DNA of 64,000 nucleotides from Streptomyces sp. NBC_00440 (GCF_036014215.1 NZ_CP107921.1:1163501-1227500), one strand, 5' to 3'; shown: positions 52,001 through 62,759, counted from the stretch's first letter. Numbers and translations are program-made. The notes: a model not told the origin generated them from the letters alone.

Positions 52001-53467
52001 ATGGCCGCTTCAACGAAGAACGATCGCGTCGGCACCGTGGAGACCCGGGGGATCGAACCGGTCCCCGACAGTGAACGCCATGGCCGTGCGAGCCAGATGT
52101 TCTGGACCTGGTTCGCCGCGAATATCTCGCTACTCGGGCTGCCGCTCGGTGCGACGCTGGTCGCCTTCCGCGGCCTGAACATCTGGCAGGCGGCGCTGGT
52201 CGCCGTCGTGGGTTCGTTCGGCTCGTTCGCGCTGGTCGGCGCGTTGAGCATCGCGGGCCAGAAGGGCGGAGCCCCCGCACTCACGCTGTCCAGGGCGGTC
52301 TTCGGGCAGCGCGGCAACGCGGGTCCGACCCTGATCACCTGGCTGAGCCGGGTGGGCTGGGAGACGATCACGACGACCACCGCCGCCTACGCGCTCCTTG
52401 CGCTGCTCGGGGTCGCCTTCGGGGTGCACAAAAACACTGTCCTCACCGTGGTCTGTCTGCTGGTCTTCATCGCCTGCACCCTGCTGATCAGCGGCCTCGG
52501 CCACGCCACCATCATGTGGATCAACAAGTGGGCCACGGTCCTCTTCGGCGTGCTGAACCTGGTCGTGATGGGTTTCCTGGTCGCGACCGTCGACTGGTCC
52601 AAGGTGCTGCACACACCGTCCGGACCCACCAGCGGTGTCATCGCGGGGATCGGGTTCATCGCGGCGGGCACCGGCATCGGCTGGGCCAACGCGGGCGCGG
52701 ACTATGCCCGCTACCTCCCGCGCTCGGTGCGGGGCTCCCGGCTGATCAGCGCGTCCGCCTTCGGCGCCGGTATCCCGCTGGTGCTGCTGATCTCGCTGGG
52801 TTCGCTGCTGACCGCGGGCGACCCGGCCCTCGCCACGGCGTCGGACCCGGTCGCCGCCATCAACGCGATGCTGCCGTCCTGGATGGCGATCCCTTATCTG
52901 ATCGCGGCGTTCGGCGGACTCCTGATGTCCAACCACCTCTCCACCTACTCGGCCGGCCTCACCATGATCACGCTGGGGCTGAAGGTGCCGCGGGCCGCTG
53001 CGGTGCTCGTCGACGTCGTCCTGATGTTCCTCGGCGGCATCTACTTCATGCTGATCGCCGGTGACTTCTACGGGCCCTTCTCCACCTTCCTGACCCTGCT
53101 GGCCGTGCCGATCTCCGCGTGGATCGGGGTGATCGCCGTGGACACGCTGCGCGGCCGTACGTACGACGACGCGGCCCTGATGGACACCACCCGCACCAGC
53201 GGTTACTGGTACACCGGCGGCTTCCGGCTGCCGGCCGTGCTCGCCTGGGTCGCCGCGATCGTGGCCGGGCTGCTCTTCACCGAGGCGTCCACCGGCAAGG
53301 ACGACGTCTGGTTCTCCGGCCCGCTGGCCGGAAGCTGGTTCGGCACCAACGGCCTCGGCTGGGCCGTCTCCATGGCGGTCGGCGCCGCCGTCTACTTCCT
53401 GGCCGGCCGCCGCTCCCCGGTGACCGCCGCCGTCCCCGAGCCCGCCCTTGAGGAGGCCGTCCGATGA
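52001..53467 (+). CDS. NCS1-family nucleobase/cytosine permease
   Basis: A 488-residue permease with 12 predicted helices. RASQMFWTWFAANISLLGLPLG, GFIAAGTGIGWANAGADYARYLPR and MSNHLSTYSAGL match the CodB/NCS1 family of Na- or H-coupled importers for purines, pyrimidines, hydantoins and related compounds. The ATG at 52001 follows AAGGAGG. Its stop overlaps the start of the kinase. Confidence 0.92.
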   Translation: MAASTKNDRVGTVETRGIEPVPDSERHGRASQMFWTWFAANISLLGLPLGATLVAFRGLNIWQAALVAVVGSFGSFALVGALSIAGQKGGAPALTLSRAVFGQRGNAGPTLITWLSRVGWETITTTTAAYALLALLGVAFGVHKNTVLTVVCLLVFIACTLLISGLGHATIMWINKWATVLFGVLNLVVMGFLVATVDWSKVLHTPSGPTSGVIAGIGFIAAGTGIGWANAGADYARYLPRSVRGSRLISASAFGAGIPLVLLISLGSLLTAGDPALATASDPVAAINAMLPSWMAIPYLIAAFGGLLMSNHLSTYSAGLTMITLGLKVPRAAAVLVDVVLMFLGGIYFMLIAGDFYGPFSTFLTLLAVPISAWIGVIAVDTLRGRTYDDAALMDTTRTSGYWYTGGFRLPAVLAWVAAIVAGLLFTEASTGKDDVWFSGPLAGSWFGTNGLGWAVSMAVGAAVYFLAGRRSPVTAAVPEPALEEAVR

Positions 53468-54453
53468 ACCCCCGCCCGCTCACCCCCCGCCTGGTCCTCG
53501 CCGGAAACGTCATCGTGGACCTGGTGATCGAGATCCCCGCGCTGCCCGAGCGGGGCGGCGATGTCATCGGCTCGCACGCGTCCCGGACGGCGGGCGGCGG
53601 GTTCAACACCCTGGTCGCGGCCCGCAGGCTCGGTACGGACGCGGTGTACGCGGGGCTGCACGGTACGGGCCCGCACGGCGATCTCGTACGGGAGGCGCTG
53701 GCCGCCGAGGGCGTACGGACCGTGCTGCCGGTCCGCGAGGACGGCGACACCGGCTTCTGCGTGGCGCTGGTGGACGCCGGGGGCGAGCGCACGTTCGTGA
53801 CCAGCTTCGGGGTCGACGCCCGGCTGACCGCGGCGGAACTGGCCGTGGTGGCCGGGCGGCTCAGGGACGGCGACCTGGTCCAGCTGTCCGGGTACGGCCT
53901 GGTCATGCCGGTGAACGGCCCGCTGCTCGCCCGCTTCACCGCCGGACTGCCGGCCGGGGTCACGGTCTGCTTCGACCCGGGCCCGCTGGTCGCCGACATC
54001 CCCGGCGAGATCCTGGATCCGGTCCTGGCACGGGCCGACTGGCTCAGCTGCAACGCCCGCGAGGGGCGGCTGCTGACCGGGCACGCGGATCCGCGCCGGG
54101 CCGCCGCCGCGCTGCGCGAGCGGCTCCCGGCCGGCGCGGGGGTGCTGGTGCGCGCGGACAAGGACGGCTGCGTACTGGCGGCGCCGGGTGCTGAGCCGGT
54201 CCATGTGCCGGGCTTCGCGGTCGAGGCGGTCGACAGCAACGGTGCGGGCGACGCCCATGTCGGGGCGTTCCTCGCCCTGCTCGGCAGGGGTCTCGACCCG
54301 CTGTCGGCGGCACGCGGCGCCAACGCGTCGGCGGCCTGCGCGGTGACCCGGCGCGGTCCGGCGACCGCCCCCGGCCTCGCGGAGCTGGTGGCGCTCCTCG
54401 GTGACGACCCGCTGGCGGAGCGGCTGGCCGCGCTGCCCGCACAATCGATGTAA
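53464..54453 (+). CDS. PfkB-family carbohydrate/nucleoside kinase
   Basis: A 329-residue ribokinase-family kinase. Motif 1 is ASRTAGGGFNTLVAARRLG and motif 2 is AVDSNGAGDAHVGAFLALL with the catalytic Asp in GAGD. It would phosphorylate the sugar or nucleoside released or imported by its operon partners. The start overlaps the permease stop (ATGA, 53464-53467). Confidence 0.93.
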   Translation: MNPRPLTPRLVLAGNVIVDLVIEIPALPERGGDVIGSHASRTAGGGFNTLVAARRLGTDAVYAGLHGTGPHGDLVREALAAEGVRTVLPVREDGDTGFCVALVDAGGERTFVTSFGVDARLTAAELAVVAGRLRDGDLVQLSGYGLVMPVNGPLLARFTAGLPAGVTVCFDPGPLVADIPGEILDPVLARADWLSCNAREGRLLTGHADPRRAAAALRERLPAGAGVLVRADKDGCVLAAPGAEPVHVPGFAVEAVDSNGAGDAHVGAFLALLGRGLDPLSAARGANASAACAVTRRGPATAPGLAELVALLGDDPLAERLAALPAQSM

Positions 54454-54511
54454 AGACCACATAACGAGACGGGATTGCGGCGGAGTGCGCGAGCAGCGTT
54501 GCATCACTCAG

Positions 54512-55510
54512 GTGCAGAACGAACAAGTGATCCAGGAATCCGCCGGTACGACCGACACCGCCGGCGCCACCGACCGGGCGGCCCGCCGCGCGGTCACTGT
54601 CTTCCCCGTACTCGTCCTGGTGGCGGGGGCGATAGGCCTGGCGTCCCCGGGCACCTTCGCGGGGTGGAGCGTCTCCGTCCCGTATCTGCTGGGCGTGGTC
54701 ATGTTCTGCATGGGACTGACCATGACCAAGGTGGACTTCCAGGGCGTGGCGAAACGGCCGTGGGCCGTGGGGCTCGGCCTGGTCGCGCACTATGTGATCA
54801 TGCCGGGACTCGGCTGGCTGATCGCCCATGTCCTCGGTCTCTCCCCGCAGTTGGCGGCGGGCGTCATCCTGGTCGGCTGCGCGCCGAGCGGCACGGCATC
54901 CAACGTGGTCACCTATCTGGCGCGCGGCGACGTCGCACTCTCGGTCTCGGTGGCCACCGTATCGACGGTCCTCGCCCCGCTGGTCACGCCGCCGCTGACG
55001 CTGCTGCTCGCGGGCGCCTATCTGCCGGTCGACGCGGGCTCGATGATGACCGACATCCTCAAGACGGTACTGCTGCCGGTGCTCGCGGGGCTGACGGTGC
55101 GGTTCCTGGCGGGCCGTTACGTGGACCGGGTGCTGGGCGCGCTGCCCTGGCTCTCGGCCGTCACCGTGGCGGTCATCGTCGCGGTCGTGGTGGGCGGCAG
55201 CGCGACGGCGATCAAGTCGGCTGCGGCGATGGTGCTGCTGGCCGTCGTCCTCCACAACGGCCTCGGCCTGCTGCTCGGTTACGGCGCGGGCAAGGCGGCC
55301 GGTCTCGGGAAGCCGGGGAGCCGGGCGATGGCCTTCGAGGTGGGTATGCAGAACTCGGGCCTGGCCGCTTCCCTGGCCACCGCCCACTTCAGTCCGCTGG
55401 CGGCGCTCCCCGCGGCGATCTTCTCGGTCTGGCACAACGTGTCCGGGGCCCTGGTCGCGGCCTGGATGTCGTACCGGTCCCGGAAGGCGGAGACCGCCGA
55501 GCTCCGGTGA
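54512..55510 (+). CDS. Bile acid:sodium symporter-family transporter
   Basis: A 332-residue BASS-family protein with 9-10 helices. LGVVMFCMGLTMTKVDFQGV, GVILVGCAPSGTASNVVTYL and FEVGMQNSGLAASLA are family motifs carrying the Na sites. Bacterial members move small organic acids such as pantoate or pyruvate. The start is uncertain (GTG 54512 or 54485), as neither has a good site. It lies 58 nt after the kinase and may share the operon. Confidence 0.87.
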   Translation: MQNEQVIQESAGTTDTAGATDRAARRAVTVFPVLVLVAGAIGLASPGTFAGWSVSVPYLLGVVMFCMGLTMTKVDFQGVAKRPWAVGLGLVAHYVIMPGLGWLIAHVLGLSPQLAAGVILVGCAPSGTASNVVTYLARGDVALSVSVATVSTVLAPLVTPPLTLLLAGAYLPVDAGSMMTDILKTVLLPVLAGLTVRFLAGRYVDRVLGALPWLSAVTVAVIVAVVVGGSATAIKSAAAMVLLAVVLHNGLGLLLGYGAGKAAGLGKPGSRAMAFEVGMQNSGLAASLATAHFSPLAALPAAIFSVWHNVSGALVAAWMSYRSRKAETAELR

Positions 55511-55556
55511 CGGACGGCCCCGGGAGGCCGCCCCGCCCTGCCCCGGAACGGTCTCC

Positions 55557-56630
<1,074 letters not shown>

Positions 56631-56673
56631 TCAGACCCACTTGGACCAGGGAGGTCCCGCCAGACTGGGCGGC

Positions 56674-57558
56674 ATGAGCTACGAGACACTCACCTTCGAC
56701 ACGGACGCCGACGGCGTGGGCACCCTGACCCTCGACCGTCCCGACGCGCTGAACGCCTTCTCGGTGACGATGGCCCGCGAACTCCTCGGCTTCTTCACCG
56801 GGCGGGCCACCGACGACGACGTGAAGGCGATCGTGGTGACCGGGGCCGGACGCGCCTTCTGCGCCGGCATGGACCTCAACGCCGACGGCAACGTGTTCGG
56901 CCTCGACGAGTCGCTGCGCCCGACCCCCGAGTCGCTGCGCGAGCACCTGGCCGACCCCACCGCGCACCCGGAGTTCGCGGACGGCCTGCGCGACACCGGC
57001 GGCAAGGTCACCCTCGCGATCCACGCGCTCCCCAAGCCGGTGATCGCGGCCATCAACGGCCCCGCTGTCGGCATCGGCGCCACCATGACCTGCGCGATGG
57101 ACCTGCGTCTCGCGTCGGCCGCGGCCCGTATCGGGTTCGTGTTCGGACGGCTCGGCATCGTTCCCGAAGCGTGCTCCAGCTGGTTCCTGCCCCGCATCGT
57201 CGGCCTGCCCCGGGCGCTCGAATGGATCTACTCCGCCGACATACTCGGGGCGGAGGAGGCCCGGGAGGGGGGATTCGTCCGGTCCGTCCACGCGCCCGGG
57301 GAACTGCTTCCGGCTGCGCAGGAGCTGGCCCGGAAGTTCGTCGTCGGCCGTTCCCCGGTTGCCCTCGCCCTGGCCAGGCAACTCCTCCTGAGGAACGCCG
57401 CAGCCCCGCACCCGCTGGACGCCCACGTGGCCGACTCGCTGGCGATGTTCCACACCTCGACGGGTGACGGCAAGGAGGGCGTCGCCGCCTTCCTGGAGAA
57501 GCGCGCGCCCCAGTTCTCGGGCAGGGCCTCGGAGCTGCCCCGCGTCTTCCCCGGCTGA
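56674..57558 (+). CDS. Enoyl-CoA hydratase/isomerase
   Basis: A 294-residue crotonase-fold enzyme. The oxyanion-hole segments are GAGRAFCAGMDLN and INGPAVGIGATM, and a Glu in GIVPEACSSWFLP is at the catalytic position. It adds water to a 2-enoyl-CoA or isomerises it. The ATG at 56674 is chosen from the family N-terminus; GGGAGG lies 20 nt away, so the site is poor. It stands next to cassette B, whose dehydrogenase would make its substrate (inference). Confidence 0.9.
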   Translation: MSYETLTFDTDADGVGTLTLDRPDALNAFSVTMARELLGFFTGRATDDDVKAIVVTGAGRAFCAGMDLNADGNVFGLDESLRPTPESLREHLADPTAHPEFADGLRDTGGKVTLAIHALPKPVIAAINGPAVGIGATMTCAMDLRLASAAARIGFVFGRLGIVPEACSSWFLPRIVGLPRALEWIYSADILGAEEAREGGFVRSVHAPGELLPAAQELARKFVVGRSPVALALARQLLLRNAAAPHPLDAHVADSLAMFHTSTGDGKEGVAAFLEKRAPQFSGRASELPRVFPG

Positions 57559-57613
57559 TCCTTCCGATCCGGCTGATCCGGCTGATCCGGAAGATTCCGG
57601 CAGACCGGCTGAT
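57551..57613. repeat. 9-bp tandem repeat CCGGCTGAT
   Basis: Seven 9-bp units in register, four of them exact CCGGCTGAT (57551, 57569, 57578, 57605) and three degenerate. The array begins inside the last codon and stop of the hydratase gene. Confidence 0.7.
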
Positions 57614-57641
57614 CCCGGAGGCCACGGCCGGATATCGCACG

Positions 57642-57670
57642 GGGTCACTTCGGAATCGCCGAAGTGACCC
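57642..57670. terminator. Hairpin before cassette B
   Basis: GGGTCACTTCGG and CCGAAGTGACCC, a perfect 12-bp stem with loop AATCG, 84 nt after the hydratase stop and 93 nt before the MFS gene. It may be a terminator or a regulator site. Confidence 0.6.
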
Positions 57671-57762
57671 TGAGCCGATCCGGCCTTGTTCGCCCTCCCG
57701 TCACCACGGTGTGCTGTGTGACGTACGGCACGTTCCCGTAGCCCAAGTGTCCGGAGGTGAAC

Positions 57763-59133
57763 ATGAGCGCAAACACGGCACCGCGGGCGATCCCCGAGCA
57801 GGACCTCACGCGAAGCACCCGCGCCGGTGTCCCGGCAAGGGACTGGCTGATCATCGGCCTGTTGCTGGCCTTCTTCACATTGAACTTCGCCGACAAGTCC
57901 GCGATCGGTGTGGCGGCGCCCGACATCGAGGCCGACCTCGGTCTCAGCGCGAGCCAGTACGGCATGGTGTCGAGCTCCTTCTTCTGGCTGTTCGCGGTGG
58001 GCGCGGTCCTGCTGACCGTGGCCGTCCGCCGGATCAACTGGCGGTGGTCGGCGGCGCTGCTGATGGCTGTCTGGCTGGTCAGCATGGCCCCTCTGACTGC
58101 GCCCACCACGCTCGGTGTGCTGCTCTTGTCGCGGATCGCCCTGGGGTTCTTCGAAGGGCCCGCGTTCGCGCTCTGTCAGTCGATCGTCATGGACCGGTTC
58201 GCCCCGCAGCGGCGCGCGTTCGCCGGCGCCGTGGTCAACTCCGGTTCATCGCTGGGCCCGCTGGTCGCGACACCGGCGCTGACCTGGCTGATCGTGACCT
58301 GGAACTGGCACATGGGGTTCGTCGTACTGATCGCGGCCGGTCTGCTCTGGGTCCTGGTATGGCTGTGGGCGACCCGGCACGAGCCGGGGGCACGGCGGCT
58401 GCGCATCACCGGCGCCCGCCCCACGGCCGTCACCGACGACCCGAACGCCGACATCGACGTCCCCTTCGTCTCGCTGCTGCGGAACCGCAGTTTCTGGGGG
58501 GTGGCACTGCTCGGCTCGTCCGGTTACCTGATCACGTCGTTGAAGGTGGCCTGGCTGCCGTCCTTCCTGCACCAGGGCATGGGGTACTCGCAGTCGACCG
58601 TCGGTCTGCTCGCCACCCTGCCGTACGGGCTGGACATCGTGGTCCTGCTCACCGCCGGGCTGGTGTCGGGCAGACTGCTGAAGGCCGGCTTCTCCTCCCG
58701 GGTGGCGCGCAGCCACCTGACGATGGGCCTGCTGTGCGTCTCGGGCCTTGCGATGATCGTCTTCAGCCGGCTGCCGCCTGGCGGGTTCCAACTGACGCTG
58801 GTGGTCGTCTCCTTCTCGATCAACAGCGTCGCCTTCGCTATCACCTTCGCCGGAGCGGCCGACTTCCTGCCGCGCAAGCACCGCGCGGGTTTCTTCGGGT
58901 GCAGCAACGCCCTCTACAGCCTCGCCGGAATCGTCGCGCCCTGGGCGCTCGGAGCGGTCGTGGACGCCGGTACGACCGTCACCGACGGCTACGACCACGG
59001 CTTCCTGCTCATAGGAATCGCGATCTGCGTCCTCGCGGTCGGCGGCGGCCTGCTCCTCGACCCCGCCCGTTCACGCGAGACCCTGCTCGCCGAGACCGCC
59101 CGGCGCCGGGCGACGAAAGTGGTGCCCCGATGA
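57763..59133 (+). CDS. MFS transporter, cassette B
   Basis: A 456-residue major facilitator with 12 helices. FFTLNFADKSAIGVAAPDIE in helix 1 and GFFEGPAFALCQSIVMDRF resemble the anion:cation symporter branch used for organic and aromatic acids. The ATG at 57763 follows GGAGG at 5 nt. Its stop overlaps the CoA-transferase start (ATGA), so the transporter and enzymes are made together. Confidence 0.9.
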   Translation: MSANTAPRAIPEQDLTRSTRAGVPARDWLIIGLLLAFFTLNFADKSAIGVAAPDIEADLGLSASQYGMVSSSFFWLFAVGAVLLTVAVRRINWRWSAALLMAVWLVSMAPLTAPTTLGVLLLSRIALGFFEGPAFALCQSIVMDRFAPQRRAFAGAVVNSGSSLGPLVATPALTWLIVTWNWHMGFVVLIAAGLLWVLVWLWATRHEPGARRLRITGARPTAVTDDPNADIDVPFVSLLRNRSFWGVALLGSSGYLITSLKVAWLPSFLHQGMGYSQSTVGLLATLPYGLDIVVLLTAGLVSGRLLKAGFSSRVARSHLTMGLLCVSGLAMIVFSRLPPGGFQLTLVVVSFSINSVAFAITFAGAADFLPRKHRAGFFGCSNALYSLAGIVAPWALGAVVDAGTTVTDGYDHGFLLIGIAICVLAVGGGLLLDPARSRETLLAETARRRATKVVPR

Positions 59134-60392
59134 CCGCCCACCCCGCCGGACCCCGGCCGCTCGCCGGACTGCGGGTGGTGGACTTCGGACAGTTCATCGC
59201 CGCTCCGGGCGCCGGACAGAACCTCGCCGACCTCGGCGCGGACGTCGTCAAGGTCGAACCACCGGCCGGTGATCAGGCGCGGCGTGTCGGCACCTTCGGG
59301 ATGGCGATGGTACGGGCGAACAACCGCGCCAAACGGAGCCTGGCGATCGACCTGCGGGCGCCGGGCAGCGGCGAGATCATCGCGGACCTGATCGCCACGG
59401 CGGACGTGGTGCTGCACAACTTCCGCCCCGGAGTGGTGGACCGGCTGGGACTCGACTCCGCCACCCTGACGGCCCGCCACCCCCGGCTGGTCTACGGGTT
59501 CGTGAGCGGATTCGGCTCCCGGGGCCCTTCGGCGGAGCGGGCCGGGCTCGACATCGCCGCCCAGGCCGAGTTCGCCGTCATGGACCTCACCGGCGAGGCC
59601 GACCGCGACCCCCAACGGGTCGGGTTCGCAGTCACCGACGTCCTGGCCGCGCAGGCCCTGACCTCCGGGGTGCTCGCCGCACTCCTGGCTCGGTCGGCCG
59701 ACGGGCGCGGCCGGGTGGTCGAGACCTCGCTGATGGAGGCGGTGGTGCACGCCCAGGCGCCGCAGTGGACGGAGCACGGCATGACCGGCCGGGCACCGCG
59801 CCGCCGCGGCAACGGGCAGGCGCTGGCCGCGCCCGCCGCCGACCTGGTCCGTACGCGCGACGGCGGGGCGCTGGTGATCTCGGCGTACACCGTGGAGAAG
59901 TTCGCGGCGCTCTGCGAGGTCATCGGCCGCCCCGGGCTGGCGTCCGACGAACGGTTCTCCTCGAACTCGGCCCGGGTCGCGCACCGGGACGAACTCCTCG
60001 CGATCCTGCACGCCACGCTCGGCCGGCTGGACCGTGCGGGAGCCCTGGAGCGGCTGCGCTCGGCCGGCATCGTCTGCGGCGCGGTCCGGAGCTTCGACGA
60101 GATCACCACGGACCCGGACCTGCTCGCCTCCGGGCTGATCGCCGACTGCCGGGGCCCGGAGGGTACGGACGGCCGGTACTCGGCACCCACCACACCCTTC
60201 TCCCTCGACGGCCACCGTCTTTCGACATCCGCGCCGGCCCCGGACACCGGCGAGCACACCGGTCGGGTCCTGGCCGAACTGGGCCGGGACGAAGCGGAGA
60301 TACGCGACCTGATCGCACGCGGCGTCGTGGCCGGAGCGGCACACGGCGCACCGAACGAACTGCCCGAAACCCTGACCAAGGAGATCGCATGA
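59130..60392 (+). CDS. Family III CoA-transferase (CaiB/BaiF), cassette B
   Basis: A 420-residue CaiB/BaiF enzyme with LRVVDFGQFIAAPGAGQNLA, GADVVKVEPP and AGLDIAAQAEFAV, whose Asp141 is the expected catalytic residue. It resembles the cassette A enzyme throughout. Both ends overlap neighbours (ATGA at 59130-59133 and 60389-60392). It would place CoA on the imported acid. Confidence 0.92.
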   Translation: MTAHPAGPRPLAGLRVVDFGQFIAAPGAGQNLADLGADVVKVEPPAGDQARRVGTFGMAMVRANNRAKRSLAIDLRAPGSGEIIADLIATADVVLHNFRPGVVDRLGLDSATLTARHPRLVYGFVSGFGSRGPSAERAGLDIAAQAEFAVMDLTGEADRDPQRVGFAVTDVLAAQALTSGVLAALLARSADGRGRVVETSLMEAVVHAQAPQWTEHGMTGRAPRRRGNGQALAAPAADLVRTRDGGALVISAYTVEKFAALCEVIGRPGLASDERFSSNSARVAHRDELLAILHATLGRLDRAGALERLRSAGIVCGAVRSFDEITTDPDLLASGLIADCRGPEGTDGRYSAPTTPFSLDGHRLSTSAPAPDTGEHTGRVLAELGRDEAEIRDLIARGVVAGAAHGAPNELPETLTKEIA

Positions 60393-61600
60393 TCGACCGT
60401 GAAGTCCTCGACCTCGACTTCGACACGTACCTCAAGCTGGTCGCCGGACTCACCGACGACGTCCTCATCCCCGCCGAAGCGGAGATGGTGGAGGCCGGGG
60501 AGGTCCCGGAACATGTGATGGAGGCCCTGGCCCGCGCGGGGCTGTTCGCGATATCCATCCCGCGGCGGCTGGGCGGACTCCAGTGGACTATGGCCCAGCA
60601 GGTCCGGCTGACCATGGAGTTCACCCGCGCCTCCTGTGTCTACCGGTCCCGGTTCGCCTCGGTGATCGGACTGTGCTCACAGGCCATCCTCGACCACGGC
60701 ACCGGGGAACAGCACAAGCGGATGCTGCCGGGCATGGCCGCCGGTGAGCTGATCACCGCGTTCGCGCTGACCGAGCCGGACGCCGGATCGGACGCGGGCT
60801 CGCTCACCACGACCGCCCGGCGGGTCGACGGCGGCTGGGTCATCGACGGCCACAAGCGCTACATCACCAACGCCCACTGGGCCGACGAACTCCTCCTGTT
60901 CGCCCGTACCGGCACCGTGGAGGAGGGCGCGGCCGGGGTCTCCGCGTTCCTGGTGCCCCGCCGCAGCCCCGGCCTGGAGACCCGGCTTGCCACCCGGATG
61001 AACGGGCACGCCGAGGGGCCGGTCGCCGAGATCATTCTGACCGGGGTGAAAGTGGACGGTTCCGCGCTGCTGGGCGACACGCTCGGCGGCGGCTTCGCGG
61101 CGGCGCTGCGCGGTATCAACCACGCCCGGCTGCACGTGGCGGCCACCTGTGTGGGCCAGGCCACCCGGATGCTGGAGGAGACCGCGGCCCACCTGCTGGA
61201 GCGCAGGCAGTTCGGGGCGCCCCTCGCGGACCTGGGCGCGGTGCAGGCCGACCTCGGCCGGTGTTTCGCCGATCTGGAGGCGGCCCGCGCGCTCACCGTC
61301 GCGGCGGCGGACAGTTTCGACAGCGGCACCATCCCCCGGCACCGGATCGCCGCGGCGAAGCTGTTCGCCTCGGAGATGGCGAGCCGGGTCGGTGACCGCT
61401 GCGTCCAGCTCCTGGGCGGAGAGGGCATCGTGGGCGACCACCCGGTGCCCCGGATGTGGCGGGACGTGCGGGCGCTGCGGATCTACGAAGGCTCGTCGCC
61501 GGTCCACGAGCGCAACCTCGGCCGCGCCGTCACCCGCCAGGTCGGGGCCTGTGGCTCCCTGCCCGACACCTATCGTGTGACCGGCAGGCGGGCGGGATGA
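60389..61600 (+). CDS. Acyl-CoA dehydrogenase, cassette B
   Basis: A 403-residue FAD acyl-CoA dehydrogenase. FALTEPDAGSDAGSLTTTA, WVIDGHKRYITNA, LLGGEGIVGDHPVPRMWRDV and LRIYEGSSPVHERNLGR are seen; the Glu in IYEGSS is the usual catalytic base, unlike the cassette A enzyme. It begins inside the CoA-transferase stop. The last 20 residues extend past the usual family end. Confidence 0.92.
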   Translation: MIDREVLDLDFDTYLKLVAGLTDDVLIPAEAEMVEAGEVPEHVMEALARAGLFAISIPRRLGGLQWTMAQQVRLTMEFTRASCVYRSRFASVIGLCSQAILDHGTGEQHKRMLPGMAAGELITAFALTEPDAGSDAGSLTTTARRVDGGWVIDGHKRYITNAHWADELLLFARTGTVEEGAAGVSAFLVPRRSPGLETRLATRMNGHAEGPVAEIILTGVKVDGSALLGDTLGGGFAAALRGINHARLHVAATCVGQATRMLEETAAHLLERRQFGAPLADLGAVQADLGRCFADLEAARALTVAAADSFDSGTIPRHRIAAAKLFASEMASRVGDRCVQLLGGEGIVGDHPVPRMWRDVRALRIYEGSSPVHERNLGRAVTRQVGACGSLPDTYRVTGRRAG

Positions 61601-61670
61601 GGGGCACCGCACCCGTCCGCCGGCCAGCGGGCCGACGGAGCCCGTGAATGCAGCAGGAGGGCAGGGACAG

Positions 61671-62636
61671 GTGGAGCTGAGGCAACTCGAGTACTTCCTC
61701 GCGGTCGTGGACCAGGGCGGTCTCGGACGCGCCGCGGAGCACCTCTATCTCTCCCAGCCCTCGCTGTCGAGCGCGATCCGTTCCCTGGAGCGTGAGCTGA
61801 AGGTGACGCTGTTCCACCGGACGGGACGGCGGCTGGTCCCGACCTCGGCCGGTCTTGAGCTGGTGCCGCCGGCCCGCCGGGTGCTGGAGGATCTGGTGGT
61901 CGTCGAGGACACCATGCGGCGTGCACGTGAGGTGCAGGGCGGTGAGCTCACGGTGGTCTGCACCCCCGACATGTCGGGTGAGGCGGTGGCCTCCTGGGCG
62001 GGCAGCTTCACTCGCAGCCATCCCGCCGTGCGGCTGGTCATCCGCGAGGTCGGCTCACAGCAGGAGATGGCCGCGGCGGTCGCGGAGGGCCAGGCGGAGC
62101 TGGGCTTCTCGCTGGCCTCGAAGCTCCGCAGCGATCTGACGTTCGTCGAACTGGGGGTGCAGCGGCTCCTGCTGGTACGTCCGCCCGGCCACCGCCCGCC
62201 CTCGGGCGAGGCGGCGGTCGAACTGGCCCGCATCGGCGATCTCCCGCTGGTCTGCCGGCAGGTGCCCAGGCACGAGGAGGACGCCATCCAGCGCGCCCTG
62301 ACCGCGAACGGTGTCGAGGCGACGATCGGGGCCACCGTGCCCAGCCGGTCCGCGCAGCTCACGTTCGTGCTCCGGTCCGGGTTCCAGGCGTTCCTTCCCC
62401 TGCGGATGTGCCTGACCGCCCTGGACGCGGGAGCCGGCGTACTCGAAACGGTCCCGGCCATCGAAGCCCGGTTCGGCGTGGTGCACCGTACCGGCGGACT
62501 CGCCCCGGCCGCACGGCAGTTCATGACCGATGTCCAGGAGGCACTGAGCACCTGGTACCGCGCCATCGACCGGCACCGCGGCGAGGGGCTCGGCCTGATC
62601 GACGCACTGGTCGCGAGCCGCGACTCGACACCCTGA
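61671..62636 (+). CDS. LysR-family regulator, cassette B
   Basis: A 321-residue LysR regulator with the winged helix ELRQLEYFLAVVDQGGLGRA through TLFHRTGRR and a two-lobe effector domain. Its first 50 residues resemble those of the cassette A LysR. The GTG at 61671 follows AGGAGG at 10 nt; a GTG at 61644 is possible. It lies 70 nt after the dehydrogenase on the same strand, an unusual place for LysR, which is more often divergent. Confidence 0.9.
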   Translation: MELRQLEYFLAVVDQGGLGRAAEHLYLSQPSLSSAIRSLERELKVTLFHRTGRRLVPTSAGLELVPPARRVLEDLVVVEDTMRRAREVQGGELTVVCTPDMSGEAVASWAGSFTRSHPAVRLVIREVGSQQEMAAAVAEGQAELGFSLASKLRSDLTFVELGVQRLLLVRPPGHRPPSGEAAVELARIGDLPLVCRQVPRHEEDAIQRALTANGVEATIGATVPSRSAQLTFVLRSGFQAFLPLRMCLTALDAGAGVLETVPAIEARFGVVHRTGGLAPAARQFMTDVQEALSTWYRAIDRHRGEGLGLIDALVASRDSTP

Positions 62637-62759
62637 GCCGGCCGCCTGCCCGCTCACGGTCTCGCGCCGGGTCCGCCGCCGACCGCCCGGGCACTGCCGG
62701 TGGGCCGTACGGAGCAACAGCGCGGGCGGGCCGGCCGGCCGCCGCGTACCGTCCGGACC

